A stretch of 64,000 nucleotides of DNA from Mycolicibacterium austroafricanum (GCF_000612725.1 NZ_HG964460.1:88415-152414), one strand, 5' to 3'; counted from the stretch's first letter, positions 16,167-24,420 are shown. Numbers and translations are program-made. Notes: a model not told the origin generated them from the letters alone.

Positions 16167-17120
16167 TTACATCAGCCGACGAATTTCTCGGCTCCTCCCC
16201 TGGGGGTCGATGCGCAACTCCATCCGGCCGCCGGTGAGCGCATGGAGGTTCTGTGCCGTCTCAGCGACAGTCTCGTCCACAGCAGCGGCGATTACTGGTA
16301 TGGCGCGAAGGGCCACGTCTGTGGTGCGCGCGGTCAGGCCGTCGCCAGCCACATGGCGGCGCGCCGTCGCCGAGACTCGAATCCCGTTGGGATTGCCGGC
16401 GTGGTCGTACGTGTTCTCCGCGAATCCTGACTGCGCATCAACGCCGCGCACGGCCTCGTGCTCTTTGCGCCAACGGTGGGCGTTCTCGCCGCGGATGTCC
16501 ATCACAGCAGACCATTCCGGTGACGTCCGCAGCCGATCAAGCCGGTCAACAGCTGGTCGGTGAATAGCCGGCAGGTTCGACCGGAGGGAGGCCAGCGTCT
16601 TCTCGCTGATGGAGAGCCACGCCTTTTCATCGTCAGTGACAAAAGGCTGGTAGGTGGGACCGAGCTGCTCGAAACGGGCTATGCCACCGAGCACGGCCTG
16701 GATCTCAGCGTCAGTCCGCGCTACTCGAACGACGAAGTTCACGAGGCGATGCCCGATGCTGACGGCGGTGTCGAGGACCGCGTCCGCCAGGAATCGCTGC
16801 GCGATCGCCATGCCCGCTGGCTCGCGTTCCTGCTCTATCAGCTTCGCGTGCCAGGACGCCTCGACCAAAGTCGCTGCGCAAATCATGAGCGATTCCGCCA
16901 TGGATCCTGCGAGCGCGCACGTCTCGCGCCACTGGCTGGTGTGAAGATCGGTGAACGGGTCGGGCTCGAAATCGCTCCGGCTGTAGGCCCACACGCGGTC
17001 ACAGACGCTGTGCACATCATCGAGGCCGAGGTCTGTCAGCTCCGGACGGTGTGCCACCGCTCCGCCATGGGCGCCGACGTGGCGGAGTTTTAGCCAGGCA
17101 GTGTCGTAGGGGGAACTCAT
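16167..17120 (-). CDS. Helical protein, possible HEPN-type, divergent to NAD operon
   Basis: 317 aa from ATG 17118-17120. Almost entirely helical with many Ala/Arg/Glu residues. It contains RGENAHRWRKEHEAVRG near residue 215-235, an R-x4-H spacing like that of HEPN RNases and HEPN-like sensors; this is only a motif hint. It is transcribed away from the NAD operon and shares its operator region, so it may be co-regulated with it. A regulatory, sensor or toxin-like role is possible; no firm family. Confidence 0.6.
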   Translation of the reverse strand: MSSPYDTAWLKLRHVGAHGGAVAHRPELTDLGLDDVHSVCDRVWAYSRSDFEPDPFTDLHTSQWRETCALAGSMAESLMICAATLVEASWHAKLIEQEREPAGMAIAQRFLADAVLDTAVSIGHRLVNFVVRVARTDAEIQAVLGGIARFEQLGPTYQPFVTDDEKAWLSISEKTLASLRSNLPAIHRPAVDRLDRLRTSPEWSAVMDIRGENAHRWRKEHEAVRGVDAQSGFAENTYDHAGNPNGIRVSATARRHVAGDGLTARTTDVALRAIPVIAAAVDETVAETAQNLHALTGGRMELRIDPQGRSREIRRLM

Positions 17121-17137
17121 GCCGGTGGATTGTTCCT

Positions 17138-17247
17138 GATCCGTATCAGGGTGCGGGGCGGGGTGCGCCACCCGTGTCGGTGCAGTGCCGGCGATCGTGG
17201 CGATCCGGCAGAGATACGGGCAATTATGCCCGTATCTCTGATACGCT
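17138..17247. promoter_or_regulatory. Divergent operator region with GATACG repeats and 14-bp inverted repeat
   Basis: Perfect inverted repeat CAGAGATACGGGCA (17209-17222) / TGCCCGTATCTCTG (17227-17240), overlapping a second palindrome CGTATC-TCT-GATACG (17231-17245), with a further CTGAT..GTATCAG copy at 17139-17152. The -10 box TACGCT (17242-17247) lies at the edge, 6 nt from the ATG at 17254, suggesting a leaderless, repressible transcript. Distinct from the TTCTCTA palindrome used elsewhere. Confidence 0.7.
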
Positions 17248-17253
17248 GCAGCA

Positions 17254-18147
17254 ATGAGCCTGAGTTTCCACACATTCAATCGGGACACACGGCAGTTCTA
17301 CCCCGCAGCGGGTGCAGTGGAGTCCTATCCCGGCGGTGACATCGCGGTGCGCCACCTGCAGCCCGCCCCGGCTGGTTCTGTTCCGGTCGCCTGGAATGCC
17401 GGCGGCACCCTTGACTACGCGGCGTTGGCACAGTGGGTGGCGTTCCATGCCGCTGTTAGCGGCATCGCGGCGCCGATCCTGGTGATGCCATACCTGCCTT
17501 CCGCTCGCGGCGACCACGACCCGACCGCGGACGCGCAGGTCTCCGCGCGGCTGACAGCGGCTACCGGGATCGGTCACGTGATCTGCGCCGACCCGCACTC
17601 ACCGACATGGGCCGAGCACACCGGGTGGGACACCGCTGTGCACACCATCACTGCTGCCGACCTGATCGGCGGATCCACACTGATGGGCGCGCACTGGGAA
17701 TGGGACGCGGTGATCGCCCCCGACAAAGGCGCCGTCGACCGCGCCGGCGCGGTGGCCCGGGTGCTCGGGGTCCCCCTGTTGACCGCAGGGAAGGCACGCG
17801 ACGCCGCCACCGGCAAGCTCTCCGGTTTCACCGCACCCGACGGAATCGGGGCAGGGCGGTTCCTTGTCGTCGACGACATCTGCGACGGTGGCGGCACTTT
17901 TGCCGGACTCGCGCAGGTGATCGCCGCGGCGGCACCGAAAGCCGAGCTGCACCTCTGGATCACCCACGGGCTGTTCACCGGCCGCTGGCGCGAAAACCTG
18001 GCCACGCACTACGTCTCGATCACCGCGGCGGACACCACCGCCCCCAGTGAACCCGCCGCTCTGCCGCCCGAGGTGCGCGCAGTCCCGCTGCTGCCCGCTG
18101 TACTCGACGCCCTCACCCACTTCGCCGCACCCGTCGCGGCTCACTGA
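17254..18147 (+). CDS. PRPP synthetase-like protein (Adps candidate)
   Basis: 297 aa from ATG 17254. It has the Prs fold: MPYLPSARGDHDP (78-90) corresponds to the substrate-loop signature of ribose-phosphate pyrophosphokinases, and LVVDDICDGGGTF (204-216) is the PRPP/ribose-5-phosphate loop. True Prs makes PRPP from ribose-5-phosphate and ATP. In the phage NAD reconstitution pathway NARP1, a Prs-fold enzyme (Adps) instead pyrophosphorylates ADP-ribose. Being fused by operon to a NAMPT-like gene (14 nt downstream) fits either PRPP supply or the NARP1 reaction; sequence alone cannot decide. Confidence 0.85.
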   Translation: MSLSFHTFNRDTRQFYPAAGAVESYPGGDIAVRHLQPAPAGSVPVAWNAGGTLDYAALAQWVAFHAAVSGIAAPILVMPYLPSARGDHDPTADAQVSARLTAATGIGHVICADPHSPTWAEHTGWDTAVHTITAADLIGGSTLMGAHWEWDAVIAPDKGAVDRAGAVARVLGVPLLTAGKARDAATGKLSGFTAPDGIGAGRFLVVDDICDGGGTFAGLAQVIAAAAPKAELHLWITHGLFTGRWRENLATHYVSITAADTTAPSEPAALPPEVRAVPLLPAVLDALTHFAAPVAAH

Positions 18148-18161
18148 ACAGGAGACCCACC

Positions 18162-19736
18162 ATGACCTACATCCCGGCCGACTACACCGCCGAAACCCGC
18201 GCTGCACTGGCTGTTCTCATGGACACAGATGCCTACAAGTTGGACCACCGCCGCCAGTACACGACCGGCACCCAGTTCGTCTACTCCAACCTGACGGCCC
18301 GCAGTAGCCGCATCCCTGACCTCGACTGGACCGTATTCTTCGGCCTGCAGGCCTACCTGCTCGACCTGACTGAGCGCTGGGACCGGTTCTTCACCGCGGA
18401 CATCGACGCCGTGTGCCGCGCCTACGAAGAGCGCGTCACCGACATCGTCGGCCCCAACGGTGTTGGCTCCGAGCACATCCGGGAGCTGCACAGCTACGGT
18501 CGCCTGCCGCTGCGGTTCCGGGCACTGCCCGAGGGGACGGTCACCCCGATCGGCATCCCGTACCTGACCGTCGAAAACACCGATGAACGGTTCTTCTGGC
18601 TCACCAACTACATCGAGACCGACATGTCCGCCGCACTGTGGCAGCCGATCACCTCGGCGACCATCGCCTGGCGTAACCGCTGCCTGCTCGACGCGCGCGC
18701 TATCGCCAGCGGTGCCGACACCGCAGCTGTGGACTGGCAGGGCCACGACTTCTCTGCTCGCGGGATGGCGGGGATGGCAGCAGCGGCAGCTTCCGGTGCC
18801 GCGCACCTGCTCAGCTTCACGGGCACCGATTCGCTCTCGGCTCTGGGCTGGATCGACCGGTTCTATCCCGGTTCGCCGGCGGGCACGATTATCGGCGGAT
18901 CGGTGCCCGCGACTGAGCACAGTGTGATGACAGCGGGCGGCCGTGACGGAGAGCTGGCGACCTTCGAGCGGTTGCTGGACCTGTACCCCACGGGCATCGT
19001 CTCGGTTGTCTCGGATTCGTTTGATCTGTTCCAGGTGCTGACTGAGTTTCTGCCGCAGCTCAAAGACAAGATCATGGCTCGCGACGGGAAGCTGGTCATC
19101 CGCCCGGATTCCGGTGACCCGGAGCTGATCCTGTGCGGTGATCCGGCCGCCGCTGCGGGCAGCCCGCAGCGTAAGGGTGTTATCAACCTGCTCGCCGAGA
19201 CGTTCGGCACCACTGGGCCCAACGCGGCGGGTTTCAAAGAGCTGGATCCGCACGTCGGGGCCATCTACGGCGACTCGATCACCACCGAGCGCGCTGATTC
19301 GATTACGGCGAATCTGATGCGCCAGGGCTATGCCTCGACGGTCCCCGTCTTCGGATTCGGCAGCTTCACATACCAGTTCGTCACCCGCGACACCTTCTCG
19401 CTGGCGGTGAAAGCAACGTGGGTGCAGGTCGACGGGCAGGGGCGCGACATCTTCAAAGATCCCGCCACTGGTGCCGGAAAGCGCTCGGCGAAAGGTCGGC
19501 TTGCGGTGCTCGGGGGGATGGACGGATCGTTGGCGCTCGTGCAGCAGGCCAGCGCGGATCAGGAGGCGAATTCGCGGCTGCGCACCGTCTTCGACGACGG
19601 CCAGTTCATCGCGGCGGGCGCGTCACTGGCCGACGTACGGGCGCAGCTGCGCCGCAGTTGGATGCGGCACGCGAGAACCGCGGACACACTCGAAGCGGCC
19701 GCTGATATGCGCCCCATGCTCGCGGCGGGCATCTAG
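18162..19736 (+). CDS. NAMPT-like nicotinamide (phospho)ribosyl/ADPR transferase (Namat/NadV candidate)
   Basis: 524 aa from ATG 18162 with AGGAGA 8 nt upstream; length is usual for NAMPT. Signatures: TDAYKLDHR (22-30), DFSARG (196-201), the catalytic-type His253 in ATEHSVM, VSDSFD (283-288) and IRPDSGDP (313-320), which bind phosphate and ribose in NAMPT. NAMPT joins nicotinamide to PRPP to give NMN; the NARP1 homologue Namat joins nicotinamide to ADPR-pyrophosphate to give NAD directly. No NMN adenylyltransferase gene is visible here, which slightly favours the NARP1 route or reliance on the host enzyme. Overlaps the next gene. Confidence 0.9.
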   Translation: MTYIPADYTAETRAALAVLMDTDAYKLDHRRQYTTGTQFVYSNLTARSSRIPDLDWTVFFGLQAYLLDLTERWDRFFTADIDAVCRAYEERVTDIVGPNGVGSEHIRELHSYGRLPLRFRALPEGTVTPIGIPYLTVENTDERFFWLTNYIETDMSAALWQPITSATIAWRNRCLLDARAIASGADTAAVDWQGHDFSARGMAGMAAAAASGAAHLLSFTGTDSLSALGWIDRFYPGSPAGTIIGGSVPATEHSVMTAGGRDGELATFERLLDLYPTGIVSVVSDSFDLFQVLTEFLPQLKDKIMARDGKLVIRPDSGDPELILCGDPAAAAGSPQRKGVINLLAETFGTTGPNAAGFKELDPHVGAIYGDSITTERADSITANLMRQGYASTVPVFGFGSFTYQFVTRDTFSLAVKATWVQVDGQGRDIFKDPATGAGKRSAKGRLAVLGGMDGSLALVQQASADQEANSRLRTVFDDGQFIAAGASLADVRAQLRRSWMRHARTADTLEAAADMRPMLAAGI

Positions 19737-20443
19737 TGACGATCAACAGTCTGGTCCAGAGGCGGGGGACCGTCGACTTACCCGAATACACCGGCGAGCG
19801 CCGGTACATGGTGCCGTTCTTCCAGAGAGACGGCCTGCCAGTGGGGTTGGAGCGCTGGCGCGAAACCGTGGAGGAGATGCTCGATGGGCTCGTCACCGAC
19901 CGCGAGGTCTACCTGATGATCGACCAGTCCTACGTCGACGCGGCGGCAACGCAGCGGCGGCCCGGAGCGCACGTGGATGGGTGGTGGCAGCCCGCACTGC
20001 GTCGACATGACCACGGCGGGCACCGCCTCGCACCCGGAGCACACGTCGTCGACCCGCGACCGCCGGGGCACAGGACCACGCCGTGGAACCCCGCCCACCG
20101 CGCCGCGCCCCAGCGTCCGGGCGGCGGACACGGCCTGGTGCGCTCGATCGTGCCGACGCACAGCGGAGAGCTTGTTGAGTCCGACCAACTGATCCTGTTG
20201 GCCTCCGATGTCACGGCCTCACGTGGCTGGGCGGGCGAGGCAGCCGGTGAGCCGGCAGACGGCGGCGATTGCGCGCACATCGACGTCACCGGTCTCGACC
20301 AGGTCGTGTTCACCGCGGGGCACTGCTGGGCTGGAAACGCACGCATGCTGCACGAGTCGACACCGCTGGCCGCTGGCGGGCTGCGCACCCTGGTGCGGCT
20401 CAACGTCCCGGTCGACGATGCCGCCGCGGTGTTGGCACCATGA
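19736..20443 (+). CDS. Conserved unknown protein of NAD operon (possible HxD oxygenase/cupin fold)
   Basis: 235 aa from GTG 19736, overlapping the stop of the NAMPT-like gene, so translationally coupled. Contains GAHVDGWWQ (an H-x-D), ASDVTASRGWAGE, GGDCAHIDV, AGNARMLHES and RTLVRLNVPV near the end. The spaced H-x-D, His and Arg could be a double-stranded beta-helix metal site of the 2-oxoglutarate oxygenase or cupin kind, but this is only suggestive. Similar proteins occur in actinophage genomes. Its role beside NAD genes is unknown. Confidence 0.7.
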   Translation: MTINSLVQRRGTVDLPEYTGERRYMVPFFQRDGLPVGLERWRETVEEMLDGLVTDREVYLMIDQSYVDAAATQRRPGAHVDGWWQPALRRHDHGGHRLAPGAHVVDPRPPGHRTTPWNPAHRAAPQRPGGGHGLVRSIVPTHSGELVESDQLILLASDVTASRGWAGEAAGEPADGGDCAHIDVTGLDQVVFTAGHCWAGNARMLHESTPLAAGGLRTLVRLNVPVDDAAAVLAP

Positions 20444-21195
20444 CCGGCGGTCGGATGCTCTCACGCCGAGAGGCACCTGGGCATGAATATGGTTGGTTCG
20501 TGCCAGACCCCGAGCCGCCGCCGCCGCCCCCAGCCGAGAGGCGCACCTGGCTCTCGGTCGACTTGGTGGCCATCACCGCTGATCCTCACGATCCGGCGCT
20601 GGTGCTCTACCGCAGGGAGAGGGCCCCGCACGCAGGGAAGCTGACGCTGCCCGGAGCGGTGATGGACCCTGCCAAAGGACAGACGGTTGCCGAGACCGCG
20701 GCATGGATCGCAGCTGAGCGGGCCCATGCCGAGGTGGTGCCGGGCGCGGTGCCGTTCCCGATCAGCGTGGTGTCTGATCCCAAACGCGACGAGCGCGGAC
20801 ACACGGTGTCGCTGGTGTGCCTGACCCGTGTCCGTGTGCCGGAAACAGGCAGTCCTGTCGTGCTGGTACGTACTGGTGACCGATTGCCGAAGCGGATGCC
20901 GTTCGGACACAACGCGATGCTGGCAGCTGCGGCGTCACGGGCGCTGGACACTGTGTTCGTCGACGCAGCGGTGGCCGGGGCGCTGGTCTCGACGGAGGTG
21001 GAGCACGGTGTCACCGTCGGATCGCTGACCGCGACGTTGACGCTGCTGCACCGCCTCGCCGGTGGCGATCCCGCTACTGTGCCCACCGCCGAGGCGGTGC
21101 GCCGGCGCCGGTCGCGGTCCGCAGTGCTCGCGGTGGGTGGGACTGTCGCTGCGGTGACGCGGCCCGAGGCGGTGCTGATCTCAGTGGCGGGCTGA
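20440..21195 (+). CDS. Degenerate Nudix protein, NrtR-like regulator candidate
   Basis: 251 aa from ATG 20440, overlapping the previous stop as ATGA. After a proline tract the sequence WLSVDLVAITADP...LVLYRRERAPHAGKLTLPGAVMD is a Nudix beta-grasp start, but the Nudix box itself (usually GX5EX7REUXEEXGU) is degraded (GAVMDPAKGQTVAETAAWIAAERAHAEV), lacking the REUxEE metal ligands. The C-terminal part could form a winged helix. NrtR regulators of NAD synthesis are exactly such inactive Nudix plus wHTH proteins that sense ADP-ribose or NAD. Position as last gene of a NAD operon supports a sensor/repressor acting at 17138-17247. An inactive enzyme subunit is the alternative. Confidence 0.7.
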   Translation: MTGGRMLSRREAPGHEYGWFVPDPEPPPPPPAERRTWLSVDLVAITADPHDPALVLYRRERAPHAGKLTLPGAVMDPAKGQTVAETAAWIAAERAHAEVVPGAVPFPISVVSDPKRDERGHTVSLVCLTRVRVPETGSPVVLVRTGDRLPKRMPFGHNAMLAAAASRALDTVFVDAAVAGALVSTEVEHGVTVGSLTATLTLLHRLAGGDPATVPTAEAVRRRRSRSAVLAVGGTVAAVTRPEAVLISVAG

Positions 21196-21249
21196 TTCAG
21201 CGGCCATCTGCACGGCGTGTGCGTTGCGGCTGTCTCACCTTCGGTCTAT

Positions 21250-21264
21250 TCTCTAAAATAGAGA
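21250..21264 (+). promoter_or_regulatory. Regulon palindrome, site 4
   Basis: Exact palindrome in GTCTATTCTCTAAAATAGAGAAC, 21 nt upstream of the OB-fold-like gene start at 21285. Confidence 0.8.
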
Positions 21265-21284
21265 ACTGATCGCGAGGGGTAGAC

Positions 21285-22559
21285 ATGCACAACGCAGACC
21301 TGACCGCCGAGCCCGACGTCACGGCACACGCCTGGGAGATCCGGGCCGAACGCGTCGAGGTGTTCAAGTCCAAGATCGAGCAGGCAAACCGCAAGCTGGA
21401 GCGCGCCGGACTCGACGCACGCTTCGAAGTGACCTACACCGACTTCGAGAAGCGGTACGGACTCACCTCCGGAGCGGAGATCCCCGCCACGACAGCCGAG
21501 ACGGTGTTCGTCACCGAGCCTTGGGTGCGTGCCGAAATGAGCGGGCCACTGAGCCTGGCGCACGGGCACTTCACCTTTGTGGCAGCACTGGTGCCCGAAG
21601 AGGCCGGTATCACCGTGCATTCGGCCCCTGGTCAGGAACTCGACGGCTTCGTCCCGCGCGGTGACAATGCGTGCGAGCACTGCGGTGTCGCGCGCAATCG
21701 GACACGGCTCTACCTCGTCCGCGACGAGCGCACCGGCGCCATCATCCAGCTCGGCCACACCTGCATCGAGATGTACACAGGGGTGTCCCCGAAAGGTCTG
21801 TGGGCGTTGACCTACGACGACACGTTGGCCGAGATCGCGCTCGATCGCGGTGGTCCGGCGCGGCGTCCGCTCGGCGCATCGGTGAACGCGGTACTGGCTT
21901 ACGCGTACGCGCACTCCGATCAGGGGCGCTCCTACCAGGCTGCGTCCGGGTGGGGCGTGTCCACCGGCGGACAGGTCCGGATGAGCCTGTTCGGATCCAT
22001 CCACCGACTTAAAGAAGCCGACCGTGCCTACTACGTTGCCAAGGCAGCAGAATCAGCGGTCTACGCTGCGGACACCACGCTGATGGATGCCATCAAATCC
22101 AGCGTGGACGCGACCGATGTCGACAGCGACTACGGCCGCAACCTGCGGGTGATCCTCGGCGCCGAGACCGTCACCGGGCGCAACATCGGCATCCTGGCCT
22201 CCCTGGTCAAGGTCTATGCACGGGCCAAGCAGCTCGAGGTGGAGCGCGCCGCGACGGTCCTGGCGTCAGGGTTTATCGGCGAGGTTGGCGAACGCATCAA
22301 GAACATCACCGCCCGCGCCAAGACCGTGGTCTACAACGAGGGCATGTACGGCACCACCACTTTCTTGGTCGCCATCACCGACACCGGCCACACACTCGTG
22401 TGGGGTGCGAGCAAGAGTCTCGATGTCGAGGTCGGTGACTGGTTCACCATCGCTGCTGCCACCGTCAAAGAGCATGGTGAATTCAACGGCATCGATCAGA
22501 CGGTGATCGCGCGCCCGTCGAAGTTCACGGTGCTGCACCCGGAAACGGCAGCGGCGTGA
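21285..22559 (+). CDS. Zinc-finger plus OB-fold-like protein, 424 aa
   Basis: 424 aa from ATG 21285. N-terminal helix/coil (EVFKSKIEQANRKLERAGL), then a C4-type zinc site: CEHCG at about 126-130 pairing with LGHTC about 30 residues later. The C-terminal 100 residues read as an OB-like beta barrel (RAKTVVYNEGMYGTTTFLV, TDTGHTLVWGASKS, VGDWFTIAAATVKEHGE, FNGIDQTVIARP). This suggests single-stranded nucleic acid binding; similar proteins occur on mycobacterial phages and plasmids. Separately regulated by the shared operator. Could be a replication or recombination accessory. Confidence 0.75.
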   Translation: MHNADLTAEPDVTAHAWEIRAERVEVFKSKIEQANRKLERAGLDARFEVTYTDFEKRYGLTSGAEIPATTAETVFVTEPWVRAEMSGPLSLAHGHFTFVAALVPEEAGITVHSAPGQELDGFVPRGDNACEHCGVARNRTRLYLVRDERTGAIIQLGHTCIEMYTGVSPKGLWALTYDDTLAEIALDRGGPARRPLGASVNAVLAYAYAHSDQGRSYQAASGWGVSTGGQVRMSLFGSIHRLKEADRAYYVAKAAESAVYAADTTLMDAIKSSVDATDVDSDYGRNLRVILGAETVTGRNIGILASLVKVYARAKQLEVERAATVLASGFIGEVGERIKNITARAKTVVYNEGMYGTTTFLVAITDTGHTLVWGASKSLDVEVGDWFTIAAATVKEHGEFNGIDQTVIARPSKFTVLHPETAAA

Positions 22560-22729
22560 GTGCGACAGGTCAGCCGCGCAGGCTCAGCAGACAGCAGATT
22601 GAGGCACTGAACGCTGAGCCTGGCAGGCGGGCCGCAGTGGAACCCACGGATGCCCGCCGTGCGGCGCTGCTGCGAGCCAGGCAGGGTCTCGCGCTGCTAC
22701 TGGTCGGCGTGCCGCGGCTCGCTTACTAG
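22556..22729 (+). CDS. Small basic protein, 57 aa
   Basis: 57 codons from GTG 22556, overlapping the previous stop as GTGA, so coupled to it. Arg-rich N-terminus (QPRRLSRQQIEALNAEPGRR) and a hydrophobic C-terminus (QGLALLLVGVPRLAY). No known family; could be DNA-binding or membrane-peripheral. Confidence 0.5.
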   Translation: MSATGQPRRLSRQQIEALNAEPGRRAAVEPTDARRAALLRARQGLALLLVGVPRLAY

Positions 22730-22789
22730 TTTGCGCGGGTGTCGCGTTGTATGCAGGCGATCATCATTAGCGAAAGGTGCTGCCACGAA

Positions 22790-23200
22790 ATGGCTGACAA
22801 CAAGATCGTAGTTTTCGACTTCACAGGTGTGCGGTTTCATGACAGCCACACTGGAATCAGCTCTGAATTGCTCACGGTCGGCTACCAGTACGCCGACGCC
22901 ATCGAGGAGACCGTCACATTGGCCGAAAGCACCCTGAACTGGGAAAGGGATCGTGATCTGCGGTGTATCCACTTCGGACGGTACGCGGTGCTTGAGGCCT
23001 ACATCGCAGGTGGCAACCGGTGGGTTACTGACTGGAGCAGTGCAGCCTCCGCGCTGCGGAGGTTTCAGGCTGTCCTCACCGAACTGGGGGTCAGATCTGT
23101 TAAGGCGTACGAGACGGCGCACTGGCCGCCCCGCTTCGGGTGTTTCGATGCGCCCGAGACCAACCCACTTGTGCCACCGGCACAGAAGGCCGGAGGGTAG
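22790..23200 (+). CDS. Unknown 136-aa protein
   Basis: 136 aa from ATG 22790, with GAAAGG about 12 nt upstream. Starts MADNKIVVFDFTGVRFHDS and alternates strands and helices through a SAASALRRFQAVLTELG helix, ending with a Pro-rich tail. The initial VVFDFTGV resembles a Rossmann-type first strand but no nucleotide motif follows. Function unknown. Confidence 0.65.
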   Translation: MADNKIVVFDFTGVRFHDSHTGISSELLTVGYQYADAIEETVTLAESTLNWERDRDLRCIHFGRYAVLEAYIAGGNRWVTDWSSAASALRRFQAVLTELGVRSVKAYETAHWPPRFGCFDAPETNPLVPPAQKAGG

Positions 23201-23254
23201 CGCAGGCGTTGCAACCTGGGCTGGCGCGGGCGCAGCATGCTGTGGTCGACCGCG

Positions 23255-23434
23255 CTATAGCTGCAGGCATCCCCGGTGTGCGGCGTACTGCATCCCGTGG
23301 CGACCCTCTCGATACCAGACCCCATCGACATAAACCCGGCGGCGGCTGCCGCACAGCGGATCTGGCGCCGTGCAGTCGTAGTTCCCGCTGTAGTCCCCGG
23401 GTGAGAACGGGTCAGTGATCTCGATGCCGGCCAT
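23255..23434 (-). CDS. Unknown 59-aa protein
   Basis: 59 aa from ATG 23432-23434, which overlaps the stop of the 64-aa gene (TGATG). Contains two cysteines (YDCTAPDPLCGSRRR) and a C-terminal RGC; a small metal- or disulphide-stabilised fold is possible. Two-gene unit with 23434-23628. Confidence 0.65.
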   Translation of the reverse strand: MAGIEITDPFSPGDYSGNYDCTAPDPLCGSRRRVYVDGVWYREGRHGMQYAAHRGCLQL

Positions 23435-23628
23435 CAGACCGCGCAGGGCCGCGGGAACTCGTCGGGGGAGACGGTGGTGCGGTCGATTCCGTTGGCGTCG
23501 GCGATCTGGTTCAGGGCGTCCTCGATGTCCATCCCGCGCGCGCCAGGGGAGGCAACTCCGGTCCGGATCAGCTCCTCGACGAGTCGGCCGGGGGTGTAGT
23601 TGATGCCCTTGTAGATATAGCGGTCCAC
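23434..23628 (-). CDS. Unknown 64-aa protein
   Basis: 64 aa from GTG 23626-23628 with GGAGGAG 6 nt upstream. MDRYIYKGINYTPGRLVEELIRTG and an acidic helix (DIEDALNQIADANGIDRTTV) give a small alpha/beta protein. First gene of a two-gene unit that lies beside the 12-bp repeat array. Function unknown. Confidence 0.7.
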   Translation of the reverse strand: MDRYIYKGINYTPGRLVEELIRTGVASPGARGMDIEDALNQIADANGIDRTTVSPDEFPRPCAV

Positions 23629-23852
23629 GCGTGCTCCTCCAGTAGCAGATGTTCAGGGCTTGCAGCGCGCGACTGTGGCAGCTTCTGACCGTCGCCGGGG
23701 CCCGGGGCGCGCACGTGGGCAGGTGGGCGGCCGACCGGCGCCGGTCGGGCACCCGCCGGAGCACGGTGGCGATCGGCGCGGCGATCGTGCACTGTGGACG
23801 GCATGTGCGCACATCACGCCGGAGATTCCGGCACTGATGGCCGATCAGCGGT

Positions 23853-24044
23853 GTCAGCGGCGCACTCAATCATGCGCTCAAAGCAGTGCTCAATCACATG
23901 CTCAACGGCGCGATCACAGCGACGCTCAAACGTGCAATAAGGCGGCCGATCACACCCGTGCTCAGCGGGGTGATCAGAATGCAGATCAATCTGCGGCTCA
24001 GCATGACGCTCGCAGGCGGCCTCAGCGCTCAGCTCAAGAGACAG
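23853..24044 (+). repeat. 16-unit array of a degenerate 12-bp repeat ([C/A]TCA-N8)
   Basis: From 23853 a TCA trinucleotide recurs exactly every 12 bp: units start at 23853, 23865, 23877, 23889, 23901, 23913, 23925, 23937, 23949, 23961, 23973, 23985, 23997, 24009, 24021 and 24033. Fourteen of 16 carry [A/C/G]TCA; exceptions are ATAA (23937) and CTCG (24009). Inter-unit sequence varies, with GCGCTCAAA and ATCA forms common. No start codon with a ribosome site was found for the open frames through it, so it is probably not coding as it stands. The same 12-bp unit appears in the coding linker at 7798-7850 (minus strand). Confidence 0.7.
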
Positions 24045-24082
24045 CGCATGGATCGTTGCCGGGCCGCCGAGCTAGGAACGGG

Positions 24083-24403
24083 TCAGAGCCGATCCAGCTG
24101 GAGCCTGTCGGCGACTCCGTATGCAGCGGCGCGTGCACGCAGATGGTCGACCAGCTCTGCGGACGCCGACGAGGTGACGCTCAGCGCCGCGGCGCAGCGG
24201 TCGACGAGTATCGTCCGCACGATCTCATCGGCGAACGATGCCGTCGCGGCGACGACGTAATCGCACCGAAGGTGCACGGTCCAGCCGGCCAGGTCGCCGT
24301 CTACCGCCGCGAGGATTTGGCGGGCGCGGGCGCGCGAACCGGCGAGCACGGGAACATTCAGCGATCCCACCGGCGCGAGTGCCGGCGTTTCGTGGTCGCA
24401 CAT
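24083..24403 (-). CDS. STAS-like (DUF4325-type) protein, 106 aa
   Basis: 106 aa starting MCDHETPALAPVGSLN. The segment WTVHLRCDYVVAATASFADEIVRTIL resembles the core strand and the SFADE helix of STAS-like DUF4325 proteins, which often regulate or partner with anti-sigma-type proteins. The remainder is helical (SASAELVDHLRARAAAYG). It lies between the repeat array and the two HTH genes; a regulatory role is plausible. Confidence 0.65.
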   Translation of the reverse strand: MCDHETPALAPVGSLNVPVLAGSRARARQILAAVDGDLAGWTVHLRCDYVVAATASFADEIVRTILVDRCAAALSVTSSASAELVDHLRARAAAYGVADRLQLDRL

Positions 24404-24420
24404 GCGTTGCCGAAGCGCGC

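Noticed and set aside
23853..24044. CRISPR array
   Set aside because: The unit is 12 bp with no spacer structure; a CRISPR repeat would be 24-37 bp.
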